From positions 82,174 through 146,173 of the forward strand of contig UCFC01000020.1 of NCBI GenBank assembly GCA_900471515.1: a DNA stretch of 64,000 bases. Direction: 5' to 3'. The notes beneath the pieces were generated by a model. It saw only the letters and a list, made by a program, of their open reading frames with translations. It was not told where the DNA came from and searched no databases. The stretch comes from Hyphomicrobiales bacterium. Its GTDB lineage: Bacteria > Pseudomonadota > Alphaproteobacteria > Rhizobiales > Rhizobiaceae. Every line of letters starts with the position of its first letter. Position 1 is the first letter of the stretch. The position numbers and the translations under genes are program-made. This document shows positions 37,723 through 48,002 of this stretch, one piece after another.

Positions 37723-38610
37723 ATGGCATTGCAGTCCATGACCGGTTTTGCGCGGCGCGAGGGAACGAGCGGCCGCTGGCGCTGGACATGGGAACTGCGT
37801 TCGGTCAACGGCAAGGGTCTCGATCTGCGCCTCCGCCTGCCGCCCGGCCTGGAGCGGCTGGAAACGGACGTCCGCCGCATTGCCGGCGAGAATTTCATCC
37901 GCGGCAATCTGCAGGCGACGCTGGCGCTGACGACGGGCGAGAGCCAGATGGAGGCCGTTCTCAACCAGGATGCCTTCGCTGCCGTTCTTGCCATGCGCGA
38001 CCGGCTGGAAGGCCTGATCGACCCGGCGCCGCTGAGGCTCGATACGCTGCTTTCCATCCGCGGCCTCGTCGATTTCCGCGAGCCGCAGGACAGCGAGGAG
38101 ACGGTTGCCGCCCGCGATGCCGACATTCTGTCGGGACTGGCGGCCGCGCTTTCCGATCTCCGCGCCATGCGCGAGCAGGAGGGGGCCGCACTCGCGCGTG
38201 TGCTTCTCGGCCATGTCGCGACGATCGAGGCCCTGACAGGCACGATCGAGGCCGATCCTTCGCGCTCGCCCCAGGAGATCGCGGCAAGGCTTTCGGCCCA
38301 GGTCGCGCTGCTCATGGAAGGCGCCGGCGCGCTCGACCGCGACCGGCTGCATGCCGAAGCGGCCCTGCTTGCCACCAAGGCGGATCTGCGCGAAGAGATC
38401 GACCGGCTGAAGGCCCATGTCGCCGCCGCCCGCGATCTCGTGGCGAAAGGTGGCCCGGTCGGTCGAAAGCTCGATTTCCTTGCACAGGAATTTAACCGGG
38501 AATCGAATACGATCTGCTCGAAATCGAACGCATCGGCCGTCACCGCAGCCGGCATCGAGCTGAAGGTGGTGATCGATCAGTTCCGCGAGCAGGTCCAGAA
38601 TTTGGAGTAG
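37723..38610 (+). CDS. YicC/YloC family endoribonuclease
   Basis: 295 residues from ATG 37723 with GGGAGG seven bases upstream. The start MALQSMTGFARRE and ELRSVNGKGLDLRLRLP, and the C-terminal KLDFLAQEFNRESNTICSK are hallmarks of YicC. E. coli YicC is an endoribonuclease affecting small RNA decay. It is placed 17 bases after mltG and 4 bases before gmk, in one transcript. Confidence 0.93.
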   Translation: MALQSMTGFARREGTSGRWRWTWELRSVNGKGLDLRLRLPPGLERLETDVRRIAGENFIRGNLQATLALTTGESQMEAVLNQDAFAAVLAMRDRLEGLIDPAPLRLDTLLSIRGLVDFREPQDSEETVAARDADILSGLAAALSDLRAMREQEGAALARVLLGHVATIEALTGTIEADPSRSPQEIAARLSAQVALLMEGAGALDRDRLHAEAALLATKADLREEIDRLKAHVAAARDLVAKGGPVGRKLDFLAQEFNRESNTICSKSNASAVTAAGIELKVVIDQFREQVQNLE

Positions 38611-38613
38611 GAC

Positions 38614-39276
<663 letters not shown>

Positions 39277-39277
39277 A

Positions 39278-39374
39278 GCAATTCCAGCAAAAGTGCGCAG
39301 CGGTTTTGCGTCCGGAATTGCGGAGAAAGAAAGCAATTCCAGCAAAAGTGTGCAGCGGTTTTGCGTCCGGAAAT
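39278..39374 (+). repeat. Two tandem copies of the 56-bp repeat family
   Basis: Units start at 39278 and 39333 (55-base period), the first with GTGCGCAGCG and the second with GTGTGCAGCG. The second is truncated at its 3' end. They lie between convergent gmk and rsmA, directly abutting both stop codons, as in the 9180 array. Confidence 0.9.
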
Positions 39375-39377
39375 ACG

Positions 39378-40205
39378 CTAGAGGCTGTTGGCCAGCCGGC
39401 AGAATTCTTCCACCGACAATGTTTCCGCGCGCCTGGCCGGATCGATGCCGGCCTTGACGAGCAGGCTTTCGCCGCCAAGCGGCTTCAGGCTCTGGCGCAG
39501 CATCTTGCGGCGCTGGCCGAAGGCGGCCTGCGTCACCTTCTCCAGATTGGCGACGGAGCAGGGGATCGGGTTCTCGTTCGGCGTCAGGTGGACGACCGTC
39601 GACGTGACTTTCGGCGGCGGCGTGAAGGCCTGCGGCGGAATATCGAATGCCATGCGGGCATTGGTGCGCCATCCGGCGAGCACGCCGAGGCGGCCGTAAT
39701 GATCGTCGTCCTGCGAGGCGACGATCCGTTCGCCGACTTCCTTCTGGAACATCAGCGTCAGGGATTGCCAGAAGGGCGGCCATGCCTTCGGCAGCAGCCA
39801 GTTCACCAGAAGCTGGGTGCCGACATTATAGGGCAGGTTGGCGATGATCTTGACGGGGCCGTCCGCCGCCAGCGCCTCGAAGTCGATCTTCAGCGCATCG
39901 CCTTCGATGACCTCCAGCCGGCCCGGATAGTGGTCGGCGATCTCGGCCAGAGCCGGCAGGCAGCGTGCGTCGCGCTCGACGGCAACGACCTTCTTCGCCC
40001 CGAGCGCCAGGATCGCCCGCGTCAGGCCGCCGGGGCCGGGGCCGACCTCGAAGACCGTTACGTCCTCCAGCGCCCCCGCCGTGCGGGCGACCTTCTGTGT
40101 CAGGTTGAGATCGAGCAGGAAGTTCTGCCCGAGCGCCTTGCGCGCGTCGAGCCCATGACGCTGGATCGTCTCGCGAAGCGGCGGCAGGCCGTCGAGTGCA
40201 GCCAT
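39378..40205 (-). CDS. rsmA: 16S rRNA (adenine1518-N6/adenine1519-N6)-dimethyltransferase
   Basis: 275 residues (KsgA). The start has [13 protein letters not shown], the SAM motif [16 protein letters not shown], and the catalytic motif [11 protein letters not shown]. It dimethylates two adenines near the 3' end of 16S rRNA during small-subunit maturation. ATG 40205 overlaps the pdxA stop by one base (TGATG), so translation is coupled. Confidence 0.96.
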   Translation of the reverse strand: MAALDGLPPLRETIQRHGLDARKALGQNFLLDLNLTQKVARTAGALEDVTVFEVGPGPGGLTRAILALGAKKVVAVERDARCLPALAEIADHYPGRLEVIEGDALKIDFEALAADGPVKIIANLPYNVGTQLLVNWLLPKAWPPFWQSLTLMFQKEVGERIVASQDDDHYGRLGVLAGWRTNARMAFDIPPQAFTPPPKVTSTVVHLTPNENPIPCSVANLEKVTQAAFGQRRKMLRQSLKPLGGESLLVKAGIDPARRAETLSVEEFCRLANSL

Positions 40206-41233
40206 CAACGACGGCTTTCCGCGGTACGGCCAAGTTGTGCGCCGAGCTTGAGCGCGGCAACGAGGCTTGCCTCGCGCGCCAGACCCCGGCCGGCAATGCC
40301 GAAGGCGGTGCCGTGGTCGGGAGAGGTGCGCACGAAAGGAAGGCCGAGCGTCACGTTGACGGAATCGTCGAAGCCGAGCGCCTTGGCCGGGATCAGCGCC
40401 TGATCGTGATACATGCAGACGGCAACGTCGTAGCGCGCGCGCGCTTCGTCGTGGAACATCGTATCGGCGGGGAGGGGGCCGATCGCGTCGATGCCCTCGT
40501 CGCGCAGCAGCTGGACTGCGGGATGGATGACGCTTTCATCCTCCTTGCCGATCGCCCCGCCTTCGCCGGCATGCGGATTGAGCCCGGCGATCGCCAGGCG
40601 CGGCGCGGTAATGCCGAACCGCTGCTTCAGGTCCCTGTCGGCGATCCGGCAGGTCTCGACGATCAGTTCGAGGGTCAGCGCCTCAGCCACATCCTTGAGC
40701 GGAATATGGATGGTGACGGGAATGGCGCGCAGTTTCGGCCCCGCAAGCATCATGACGGGCATGGCCGGCTGGCCGGTCGCGCGCATCGCCAGATCGGCAA
40801 GGAATTCCGTATGGCCCGGAAACTTGAAACCGGCCTCGTAGAGCACCGACTTGGCGATCGGATTGGTGACGACCGCGAGCGCTTCGCCCTGCATGACGAG
40901 CCCGACCGCCGTCTCGATCGAGGAGATCGTACCCTTTGCCGTCGCGACATGCGGCTCGCCGGCCGCAACGTCGATGCCCGCCGCTATCGGCAGGACCGGC
41001 AGCGCGTCCGCGAAGACGCCGAGGCTTTCGGCCGCATGGCCGACGCTGCGCAGGGAAATGTCGAGGCCGAGCTTGCGCGCCCGCACGGCAAGCACATCGG
41101 GATCGCCGATCAGGAAAAACGGCGGCAGCCCAAGCTCGCGCCTGCGCAGCCAGGCCATGAGGGTAATGTCAGGCCCGACGCCCGCCGGGTCGCCCTGGGT
41201 CAGTGCAAGCGGTCGCGAAAAGGGTGTCGCCAT
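40205..41233 (-). CDS. pdxA: 4-hydroxythreonine-4-phosphate dehydrogenase
   Basis: 342 residues. The N-terminus [13 protein letters not shown], the metal-binding [10 protein letters not shown] and the C-terminal [12 protein letters not shown] are signature regions. It carries out a step of the DXP-dependent pyridoxal 5'-phosphate pathway. It lies in the surA-pdxA-rsmA order known from many proteobacteria, 7 bases after the surA-like gene. Confidence 0.95.
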   Translation of the reverse strand: MATPFSRPLALTQGDPAGVGPDITLMAWLRRRELGLPPFFLIGDPDVLAVRARKLGLDISLRSVGHAAESLGVFADALPVLPIAAGIDVAAGEPHVATAKGTISSIETAVGLVMQGEALAVVTNPIAKSVLYEAGFKFPGHTEFLADLAMRATGQPAMPVMMLAGPKLRAIPVTIHIPLKDVAEALTLELIVETCRIADRDLKQRFGITAPRLAIAGLNPHAGEGGAIGKEDESVIHPAVQLLRDEGIDAIGPLPADTMFHDEARARYDVAVCMYHDQALIPAKALGFDDSVNVTLGLPFVRTSPDHGTAFGIAGRGLAREASLVAALKLGAQLGRTAESRR

Positions 41234-41240
41234 GGAGAAA

Positions 41241-42182
41241 TCAGCGATAGACGATCTGCGCGCGCTTGCGCAGCTCGTCGAGATATTTGGTGCTGTTTTC
41301 GTTTTCCGGCGCCGCCGACTTGTCGGCCTTGGCCTTGTCGAGGTCTTCCTGACGGAACACCATCTCGGCCGCCTGATCGTCCGAGACCTGGCGCTGGCTG
41401 CAGATCGCCAGATATTCCACGCCCTTGTCGGTCACGCGCGTTGCCGTCGTATTGCCCTTGGCCGCTGCCACCAGATCCTTCCAGTCCGCCGGAATTTCCG
41501 GAGCCAGCATGCGGCCGAGGTCGCGGATCGAGACGTCGCGCATCGTGGCGGCGAACGTTTTTGCCTGATCGCAGCCCGGATATTTGGAGCGGGACGCTTC
41601 GGCTTCGCTCTTGCGCTTGGCCGTGATCGCGTTGCGCTTGGATGCGGGGATGACGAAGATGACCTGCTGCAGCATGTATTCGGTCGTCACCGGCTTCTGC
41701 TTGTTGTTCTGCATCATGCGGTTGACGAGATCGTAATTCGAAATGCGTGCGCTGGAGCCGTAACGCGCGTTGACGACACGCGGCCAGCTCATCTGCACGG
41801 CAATGAAGTTCTTGAAGTGATCGACACCGACGCCGGCGCGGTCGAGGATCTGCCCCATCTGCTCGACGGAAAGCTTGTTGGAGGAGGCAAAACGGGCGAA
41901 GGAGGCGTTGACGTCGTCCTGCGAAACCGACATGCGCACGCGCGCCACTTCCTGCCGTTTCAGCGTCTCGTCGATCAGCTGCTCTTCGGCGGCCTTGGCA
42001 TCGGCCTTCTGACGCTGCAGCCGCAGGAAGGCCTGTCGCTTGGCAACGTCGCCGCTGGTAATGGCGGTGCCGTTGACCACCGCCTTGACCTCGCTGGCGG
42101 CAAGGACAGGGGTGCTGAAGGCAGCAAGCATGAAGGCTGCGCCTGCGATAAGCGTGGTTACGGTCTTCTTCGCGTCAATCAT
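41241..42182 (-). CDS. SurA-like peptidyl-prolyl isomerase / outer membrane chaperone
   Basis: 313 residues from ATG 42182, with GGGAGGT upstream; the frame is open for 60 earlier codons without family sequence. A signal peptide ([13 protein letters not shown] ... VLAA) precedes the SurA N-terminal domain ([21 protein letters not shown]) and a degenerate PPIase-like part (about 155-270). Position after lptD and before pdxA supports a role in LptD or outer-membrane protein folding, but the PPIase domain looks diverged and catalysis should not be assumed. Confidence 0.85.
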   Translation of the reverse strand: MIDAKKTVTTLIAGAAFMLAAFSTPVLAASEVKAVVNGTAITSGDVAKRQAFLRLQRQKADAKAAEEQLIDETLKRQEVARVRMSVSQDDVNASFARFASSNKLSVEQMGQILDRAGVGVDHFKNFIAVQMSWPRVVNARYGSSARISNYDLVNRMMQNNKQKPVTTEYMLQQVIFVIPASKRNAITAKRKSEAEASRSKYPGCDQAKTFAATMRDVSIRDLGRMLAPEIPADWKDLVAAAKGNTTATRVTDKGVEYLAICSQRQVSDDQAAEMVFRQEDLDKAKADKSAAPENENSTKYLDELRKRAQIVYR

Positions 42183-42368
42183 CCGTTGACCTCCCGATTC
42201 GCCGCACGATCCAGCGCGCGGCGCTCTTACCATATACTGAGACGAGCGGAAATCGCATCTCTTGCTCCGCGATACCCTATGCCTCACATAACGACTGGTC
42301 GCAATGTCCTGCACAGGCTTACGGCGAAAGAATGGCCCGGCCGGAGATTTCCGGCCGTCCATCCGTCA

Positions 42369-44723
42369 TCAGAGGTTGCTTGCAGCGTCACCCGTACCCA
42401 GCCGGATATCGCCGAGCGTGCGGAAGGTCAGGCGAGCGGCGATCGTCCAGTCGCTTGCCGTTTCGTCCGTCGTATCGCGCGTATCCGTATAGGCGATCGT
42501 GAAGATCGTGCACTCGTCTTCGTAGGAAATGCCGAGCGTGCGCCGGGTGACGACATCGTTGTTCAGATCCCAGGCGATGCCGCCGAAGATCGACCAGTAA
42601 TCCTGGAACTTGACCCTGGCGTTTGTCTGGATCTCGTCATTGTCTTCGGCAAAGCCGTATTCCGGCTGCGCGGTCAGATGCGTATAGGTCACCTGGCCCG
42701 AGAACCTGTCGTTTTGATAGGCTGTTGTCAGGTCGCCGCGATTGAAGGAGAAATCCTTCTCGTCCAGCCGGTAGGATGCCGCAACCGAGAGGCCGAAGGG
42801 CATTTCGATGCCGCCGAGGCCGACATAGTCGGAACGGTCGGTCTCAAGACCCGATTCGGCGCCGACATTCACGAGGTCGTCTGTCGCAAACGAGTTCTGG
42901 CCCGCAAGCTGGTAGGACTGGCCGAAGATGCCGTGCAGCTTGTAGCCGCTGTCGAAGGTTCCGGTGTACTGGAAGCCGACATTCGCGCGCGTGCCGCCTT
43001 CGATACGGTCATAGCCGGAGAACCGGTCGCGGTCGAAAAGGTTGGTCGCATCGAAGACGAAACTCTGCGCGTCTTCGTTCGGCAGCCGGCCGGCCAGCGG
43101 CTCGTCGGGACGCGCATAGACCTGGGCGATCGGTTCCAGTACATGCGTGCTGTTGCTGGTCGTGAACAGGATCGGGTAGCGCAGTTCCAGCCCGGCCGTG
43201 ACCATTCCGCGCGTTGCCGCGCTGTCGTCGAGATAGTTGCCGGCATAGGGAACGCCGTTGGCGTCGACGGGGCTGTCCATGTTGAGCGCGAAAGCATCGC
43301 CGCGCGCGGCAAGCAGCGGCGTGATCACGAGGCCGGTCGGCGTCACGAAGGTGCGCTTCCACTGGAGCTCGGTGGTCAGGCGGGTCGTCTGGCCTTCGAG
43401 GCCGCGGAAACGGTCGAACCCGGCGACGTTGTAGAAGTCGTCATGGGTGCGCGAAATGTTGGTGAGGTTCACGTCGGCCGAAAGCTCGCCGCCCGCGACC
43501 GGTTTCGGCGCGACATAGTGGTAGTCGAGCGTCGGGTAGACGATCGCCTGCTGCTTCTCCGACGTGCTGTTGTTATCGGCGTCCTGGACGTCGAAGTAGA
43601 AGGAGCGCAGGTCGAAGTAGTTCCGCTTGCCGAGACCCGTCAGGTAGACGGTATTGGCGTAGGGCGTGCCGGAATAGCCCTGGATCTTGTAGGTGCGCGA
43701 GAAGTTGTTGTCGCTCTGCACCATCACGTCCCAGCCGAACGTCCAGCGGGGGTTGATCCTGAAATTCGCCCTCGAAGCGACCATGCCGCGCTGCTTGGCC
43801 TCGGCATCACTCGTGCCGGTGCTGAAGTTGCCGGGGCTCATCTGGTCGATACCGGCAATGTGCATGGTCAGCGTGCCGTTTTCGAAGCGGCGGCGATATT
43901 CGCCTTCGAGCATGAAGCCCTGGGACGTGTAGCCGGTGCCCGTGACGGTGAAATCCGAGCTCGGCGAGATGACGTAATAGTAGGGAACGGACAGGCCGTA
44001 GCCGAGATTCTGCGAAACGCTCATCGTCGGGAACAGGAAGCCCGACTTGCGCTTCACCGTATTGTCGGGAACCGTGATCCACGGAACGTAGGCGATCGGC
44101 TGGCCAAGCAGTTCGAAACGGGCATGTTCCAGCCGGATCGTGTGCTTCTGGCCGTCCTGAATGACGCGCTGCGCCTTGACCTGCCAGAAAGGCGCCTTCT
44201 CGGGCTTTTCCGCGCAGGGCAGGCAGGCCGTGTAGACGCCCTTGTTCAGAATCATCTGCGTGCCGCCGACGCGCTGGCCGGTTTCGGCCACGAGGCGTGT
44301 ATTGTCGCTCGTTTCGATTCGCAGCGCGTTCATGAAGCCGTCTGCGAAATTGTCGGTCACGTCCAGGCTGTCGGCATAGATCCGGTTGCCGTCGGGCGTC
44401 ACCATCTCGATGTTGCCGGTCGCCATCATGCGGCCGGTCTTCTGGTTATAGTCGACTTTCTGGGCGACCAGCTTGTAGCCGCCGTAATTGATCTGCACGC
44501 CGCCGATCACGGAAACGAGTTCCTGGTCCTTGTTATAGACGAGCTCGTTTGCGGACAGCATCAGTTTTGCATCCGGCGAGACGTTCTGGCCGATGGCGGG
44601 CATGCCGGTATTGTTCTCCTGGCCGTAGGCCAGCGGAGCATTTTCGAAATAGGAACACAGAGCCGCACCTAGGAGCAGGGCAACCAACTGTTTACTAAAA
44701 TTCTTGCGGTCGCCTACCGCCAC
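42369..44723 (-). CDS. lptD: LPS assembly protein LptD
   Basis: 784 residues from GTG 44723, chosen because GGAGG lies eight bases upstream and TAGTG overlaps the lptG stop by one base. A signal peptide (SKQLVALLLGAALCSYF) leads to the OstA/LptA-like jellyroll (ANELVYNKDQELVSVIGGVQINYGG) and a large C-terminal beta-barrel (about 200-784, LptD domain) ending LGTGDAASNL. It inserts LPS into the outer leaflet. Two cysteines in a CLPC motif (AKVKAPFW neighbour, TACLPCAEKPEK) occur in the early barrel. Confidence 0.95.
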   Translation of the reverse strand: MAVGDRKNFSKQLVALLLGAALCSYFENAPLAYGQENNTGMPAIGQNVSPDAKLMLSANELVYNKDQELVSVIGGVQINYGGYKLVAQKVDYNQKTGRMMATGNIEMVTPDGNRIYADSLDVTDNFADGFMNALRIETSDNTRLVAETGQRVGGTQMILNKGVYTACLPCAEKPEKAPFWQVKAQRVIQDGQKHTIRLEHARFELLGQPIAYVPWITVPDNTVKRKSGFLFPTMSVSQNLGYGLSVPYYYVISPSSDFTVTGTGYTSQGFMLEGEYRRRFENGTLTMHIAGIDQMSPGNFSTGTSDAEAKQRGMVASRANFRINPRWTFGWDVMVQSDNNFSRTYKIQGYSGTPYANTVYLTGLGKRNYFDLRSFYFDVQDADNNSTSEKQQAIVYPTLDYHYVAPKPVAGGELSADVNLTNISRTHDDFYNVAGFDRFRGLEGQTTRLTTELQWKRTFVTPTGLVITPLLAARGDAFALNMDSPVDANGVPYAGNYLDDSAATRGMVTAGLELRYPILFTTSNSTHVLEPIAQVYARPDEPLAGRLPNEDAQSFVFDATNLFDRDRFSGYDRIEGGTRANVGFQYTGTFDSGYKLHGIFGQSYQLAGQNSFATDDLVNVGAESGLETDRSDYVGLGGIEMPFGLSVAASYRLDEKDFSFNRGDLTTAYQNDRFSGQVTYTHLTAQPEYGFAEDNDEIQTNARVKFQDYWSIFGGIAWDLNNDVVTRRTLGISYEDECTIFTIAYTDTRDTTDETASDWTIAARLTFRTLGDIRLGTGDAASNL

Positions 44724-45811
44724 TAGCCATCCTCCTGATGAAGCAGGATCGTTGCGCCTAAAGCGAGCGCCACGACCACTGGTATCCAAGTCGCCACAAA
44801 CGGCGGCACGACACCGCTGCTTCCGAATGCTTTTACAAGCACGGTGACGACATAAAGCATGAAGCCTGAAATGATTCCACCCAGAATCACAGAGCGTGAT
44901 TGGTTGAACCGGCTAAATTTCAGAGACACTGTTGCAGCAATGAGAGTCATGGCCACCAGGAGCAGCGGTTGCGACAGCAGCGAGTTGAATTGAGTCTCGA
45001 GCGCCTTCGTGGAGATTCCGAAGGATTTGGCAGCCGCAATACGGTTGGAAAGGTCAAAAAAACCAATTGTTTCCGGCGCTGTCAGCCGCTCCTTGATAAA
45101 GTCCTGCTTCAGATTGGTACGAAGCTGTTCCGAAGCCTTGCGCACGGGGATTTCCCCAGGCTTGCGTTCGATGACGTTGTTAAGCTGCCAGTAACCATCT
45201 TCCAATTTGGCCGATGAGGCATCCTGTCTCAGAATGACCTCGCCTGTGGAATCGAAGTGGATAAGTACGGCGTCCACAAGCAGGGTGCCGTTCTCCAGCA
45301 CCGTCTTGGCGCCGATGATGACATCGTCCCGGCCGCTGATCTGGCGCAGCCACGGAACCTGCAGCGCCTTGATCATGGCATTGTCCTGGCCGCGCCAGGC
45401 GGTTTCGAACTGCGTGGCCTGCCGCTGGCCCCAGGCGGCGAGCGGGTTGAGCGCCACCACCGTCAGCACGCCGAGAATGAGCGAGCCGGCGATGAAGGGC
45501 AGCATGAATTGCCAGACCGAGATGCCGGCTGCGCGGGTGACGACGAGTTCGTATTTCCGGTTGAGGCCGATCAGCACGGTGATGCCGACGAAGAGCGCCA
45601 CGAAGGGGATGGTCTGCTGCAGGATCAGCGGCAGGCGCACGGCGGTCAGAAGCACGGCGCCGCCCAGCGTATAGCCGGGGAAGTTGGAGATGCGGCTTGC
45701 CGTCTCGCTGAAGTCGAGCAGGAAGGTGATGGCGCTCATGCCGATCAGGAACCACATCGTGGTCACGACATAGCGGCGGAAGAAATACCGGGACAATGTT
45801 CCGAAAATCAT
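44723..45811 (-). CDS. lptG: LPS export ABC transporter permease LptG
   Basis: 362 residues, YjgP/YjgQ fold: six membrane helices around a periplasmic beta-jellyroll (about 130-260). TLSRYFFRRYVVTTMWFLIG begins it, VVTRAAGISVWQFMLPF lies in the coupling region. With LptF and the LptB ATPase it extracts LPS from the inner membrane. The ATG overlaps the lptF stop by four bases. lptB is not in the window. Confidence 0.94.
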   Translation of the reverse strand: MIFGTLSRYFFRRYVVTTMWFLIGMSAITFLLDFSETASRISNFPGYTLGGAVLLTAVRLPLILQQTIPFVALFVGITVLIGLNRKYELVVTRAAGISVWQFMLPFIAGSLILGVLTVVALNPLAAWGQRQATQFETAWRGQDNAMIKALQVPWLRQISGRDDVIIGAKTVLENGTLLVDAVLIHFDSTGEVILRQDASSAKLEDGYWQLNNVIERKPGEIPVRKASEQLRTNLKQDFIKERLTAPETIGFFDLSNRIAAAKSFGISTKALETQFNSLLSQPLLLVAMTLIAATVSLKFSRFNQSRSVILGGIISGFMLYVVTVLVKAFGSSGVVPPFVATWIPVVVALALGATILLHQEDG

Positions 45812-46989
45812 CGCGCAGCGCCTCCGCCGGTCCGGCCCGTCGCGGCCAGGACCCGCTTCTGCGCGCGCTTCCAGATCGACGAGGTGCGGTTCCTGACGGC
45901 CAGCGGCATGGAAAGCCGCTTGTGCATGTTCAGGAAAACGATCGAAACCAGGCTGGTCACGATCGGGATCGCGTAGAGGATCGGGATATAGGTCGCGCTC
46001 TTGTCGATCTGGTTGGCAACGTAGAACGCCGCCCAGCGCAAGGCGAATGCGAGGCCGAGCGCGCCGATCATCGGATGCATGCGCGCCTCGCGATGCGAGC
46101 GCGCATCGCCGGCGATGGCAAGCGAGAAAAGCGCGAAGACGAAGGGAAGCATCCAGTCGGTCAGCCGCCGATGCAGCTCGGCCGTATAGCTGCCGGGCTT
46201 GGCGATATAATCGGGGTCCTTCGGATCGGGATCGAGCAGGAAGCCGAGATCGCGGTCGCTCGCGCGAAGCGTCGCCTGCCCGTTGTTTTCCGTCATGTCC
46301 GAAAGGTCGAAGGAATAGGAATCGAACTTGATGACCGAGACGTTGCCATCGGCCGTTTTGCGATGGACTTCGCCGTCATGCATGATCAGCGACGTGCCGA
46401 CGTCGTCCACGGCGCCTTCGCGCGCATAATAGATGAGCTCGTAGTTCGGGTCGCGCTCGTCGGCGACGAACAGGCCCTTGAGCGTGCGGCCGGCAAGCCG
46501 CTGCGAGATCTGCACATAGAGGCCTTCGTCGATCTTGCGGAAGGTCTTTTCCTCGATCACCGACGACAGAAGGTCGGCATAGGTGGCGGCGATCATCTGC
46601 CGCACGACCGTCTTTGCCCGCGGCTCGACGACATTGTCGACGAAGAACGAGAAGACGCTGATGAGAACGGCAAGCAGCAGGATCGGCCGCGCCAGGATGC
46701 TGCGGCGCGCGCCCGCGGCATCGATCACGGTCAGCTCGGAATCGTTGTTCATCGTCGTCAGCGTCTGGGTAATGCCGATGACGAGCGCGAAGGGCAGCAC
46801 GACGGGAATGATCGACGGCAGGATCAGCGTCGCAAGCGTGGCGAACGAGCCGATCGACTGGCCGCTGTCGGTGACGAGGTTGATGCGCTGCAGGACCTGG
46901 GTGGTCCAGATGATGGCGAGCACCGGGAGCAGGGCCACGAGAAACATCTGGCCGACACGCCGCAATATGTATGTTTCGAGTAGTTTCAT
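45808..46989 (-). CDS. lptF: LPS export ABC transporter permease LptF
   Basis: 393 residues. LETYILRRVGQMFLVALLPVLAIIWTTQ starts it (quoted as its two halves LETYILRRVGQMFLV and LLPVLAIIWTTQ), and NNDSELTVIDAAGARRSIL is the coupling helix region. The C-terminal third has the last three helices. First gene of the LPS-export series on the minus strand. Confidence 0.94.
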   Translation of the reverse strand: MKLLETYILRRVGQMFLVALLPVLAIIWTTQVLQRINLVTDSGQSIGSFATLATLILPSIIPVVLPFALVIGITQTLTTMNNDSELTVIDAAGARRSILARPILLLAVLISVFSFFVDNVVEPRAKTVVRQMIAATYADLLSSVIEEKTFRKIDEGLYVQISQRLAGRTLKGLFVADERDPNYELIYYAREGAVDDVGTSLIMHDGEVHRKTADGNVSVIKFDSYSFDLSDMTENNGQATLRASDRDLGFLLDPDPKDPDYIAKPGSYTAELHRRLTDWMLPFVFALFSLAIAGDARSHREARMHPMIGALGLAFALRWAAFYVANQIDKSATYIPILYAIPIVTSLVSIVFLNMHKRLSMPLAVRNRTSSIWKRAQKRVLAATGRTGGGAAR

Positions 46990-47088
46990 GCTCGCCCTTG
47001 AACGCGCCTGCGGGTCGGTATGATCAGCAGGAGATTCCCTCTACGCTGTTTGTCTCGGTTTTGCGACAAGTCAGTGTCAAAAATTCAT

Positions 47089-47871
47089 TCAAATTTCAGA
47101 ATTTTTTTGTTGCCGTGGCGACTCGGCAAGTGCCATCAGCGCCGCGAATATGACGACCGAAGACAGCCACCCCAGCACGACGTCGGACAGGTAATGCGCG
47201 CCGAAGGAGAGCCGCATCGCCGGCGTCAGGATGGATACGGCGGCAACGGGGGCGACAAGCGCATAACGGAGCGACTTCGGAACGAAGATCAGAAGGCAGA
47301 ACAGCCATCCGGCACTCGCCGCCTCTCCGGAAATGAAGGAGCAGTTCGACAGGCATTTGCCGGCCAGCGAGCCGGCTTCGGCAAAGTGCAGCGTGCCGCC
47401 GAAGAAATCGGTCTGGACCGGCCGCGGCCGGCCCCAATGTTCCTTCAGGATCACGTTGACGAGAAGAACGGGTCCGATCAGCAGCGTGCCGAGCGCCACT
47501 TTCAGGTCGCGGGCGCGCGGCGCGTTGAACGTCGCGCCATGCTGTTGATAACATTCCGCGAGCTTCCACAGCATGACCGCGGTCACGACATAGGGAACGT
47601 AAAAGAACAGCGTGCGTAGGAGGCCGAGGATCGCCTCGCTGCGATAGGGGAAGGAGCCGCAGATCTGTGTGGCCGGAGCCGACCCGCCGCAGGCCGCCTG
47701 CACGAAAAAAAGCTGGGAAAAATAAATGTCTATCCCGGGGAAGGCGCGGAACAGGGCCAGGAGCAGCCACCACACCCAGAAAAGCAGGATAAAGACGCCG
47801 AAGGCCGTTTTCGGCAGGCGAATTGCCGGACCCCGCCATCGATTTTTCGAAAAAACTGTCAACGCAAACAT
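47089..47871 (-). CDS. PAP2-family membrane phosphatase with altered second motif
   Basis: 260 residues with about six hydrophobic helices. Motif 1 is KEHWGRPRP (K-x6-RP), motif 3 is [12 protein letters not shown] (R-x5-H-x3-D), but motif 2 reads [10 protein letters not shown] where most PAP2 enzymes have PSGH; the His that protonates the leaving group is replaced by Glu. The family includes lipid A 1-phosphatases and undecaprenyl pyrophosphate phosphatases; neighbouring lptFGD makes lipid A plausible but this is context only. The start ATG is at 47871. Confidence 0.85.
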   Translation of the reverse strand: MFALTVFSKNRWRGPAIRLPKTAFGVFILLFWVWWLLLALFRAFPGIDIYFSQLFFVQAACGGSAPATQICGSFPYRSEAILGLLRTLFFYVPYVVTAVMLWKLAECYQQHGATFNAPRARDLKVALGTLLIGPVLLVNVILKEHWGRPRPVQTDFFGGTLHFAEAGSLAGKCLSNCSFISGEAASAGWLFCLLIFVPKSLRYALVAPVAAVSILTPAMRLSFGAHYLSDVVLGWLSSVVIFAALMALAESPRQQKNSEI

Positions 47872-48002
47872 CTACGAAACTGACGAAAACCTTTTGGCCG
47901 GGCGGCCGCGCGGAACATAACAACTGTCGCCGGCCATTGACAGACCCGTCAAACGCGAAATTATCCCCCCGAACGGATTTCATGAATCCCATCGGAGAAG
48001 AC

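Noticed and set aside
40851..44672. A very long open frame on the plus strand (about 1270 codons) opposite lptD, surA-like and pdxA
   Set aside because: It lies antisense to four confidently identified genes, its product has no domain, and GC-rich codon use in the real genes suppresses stop codons in the opposite frame. Other long antisense frames at 11155-14061, 4360-6447 and 2605-4263 are rejected for the same reason.
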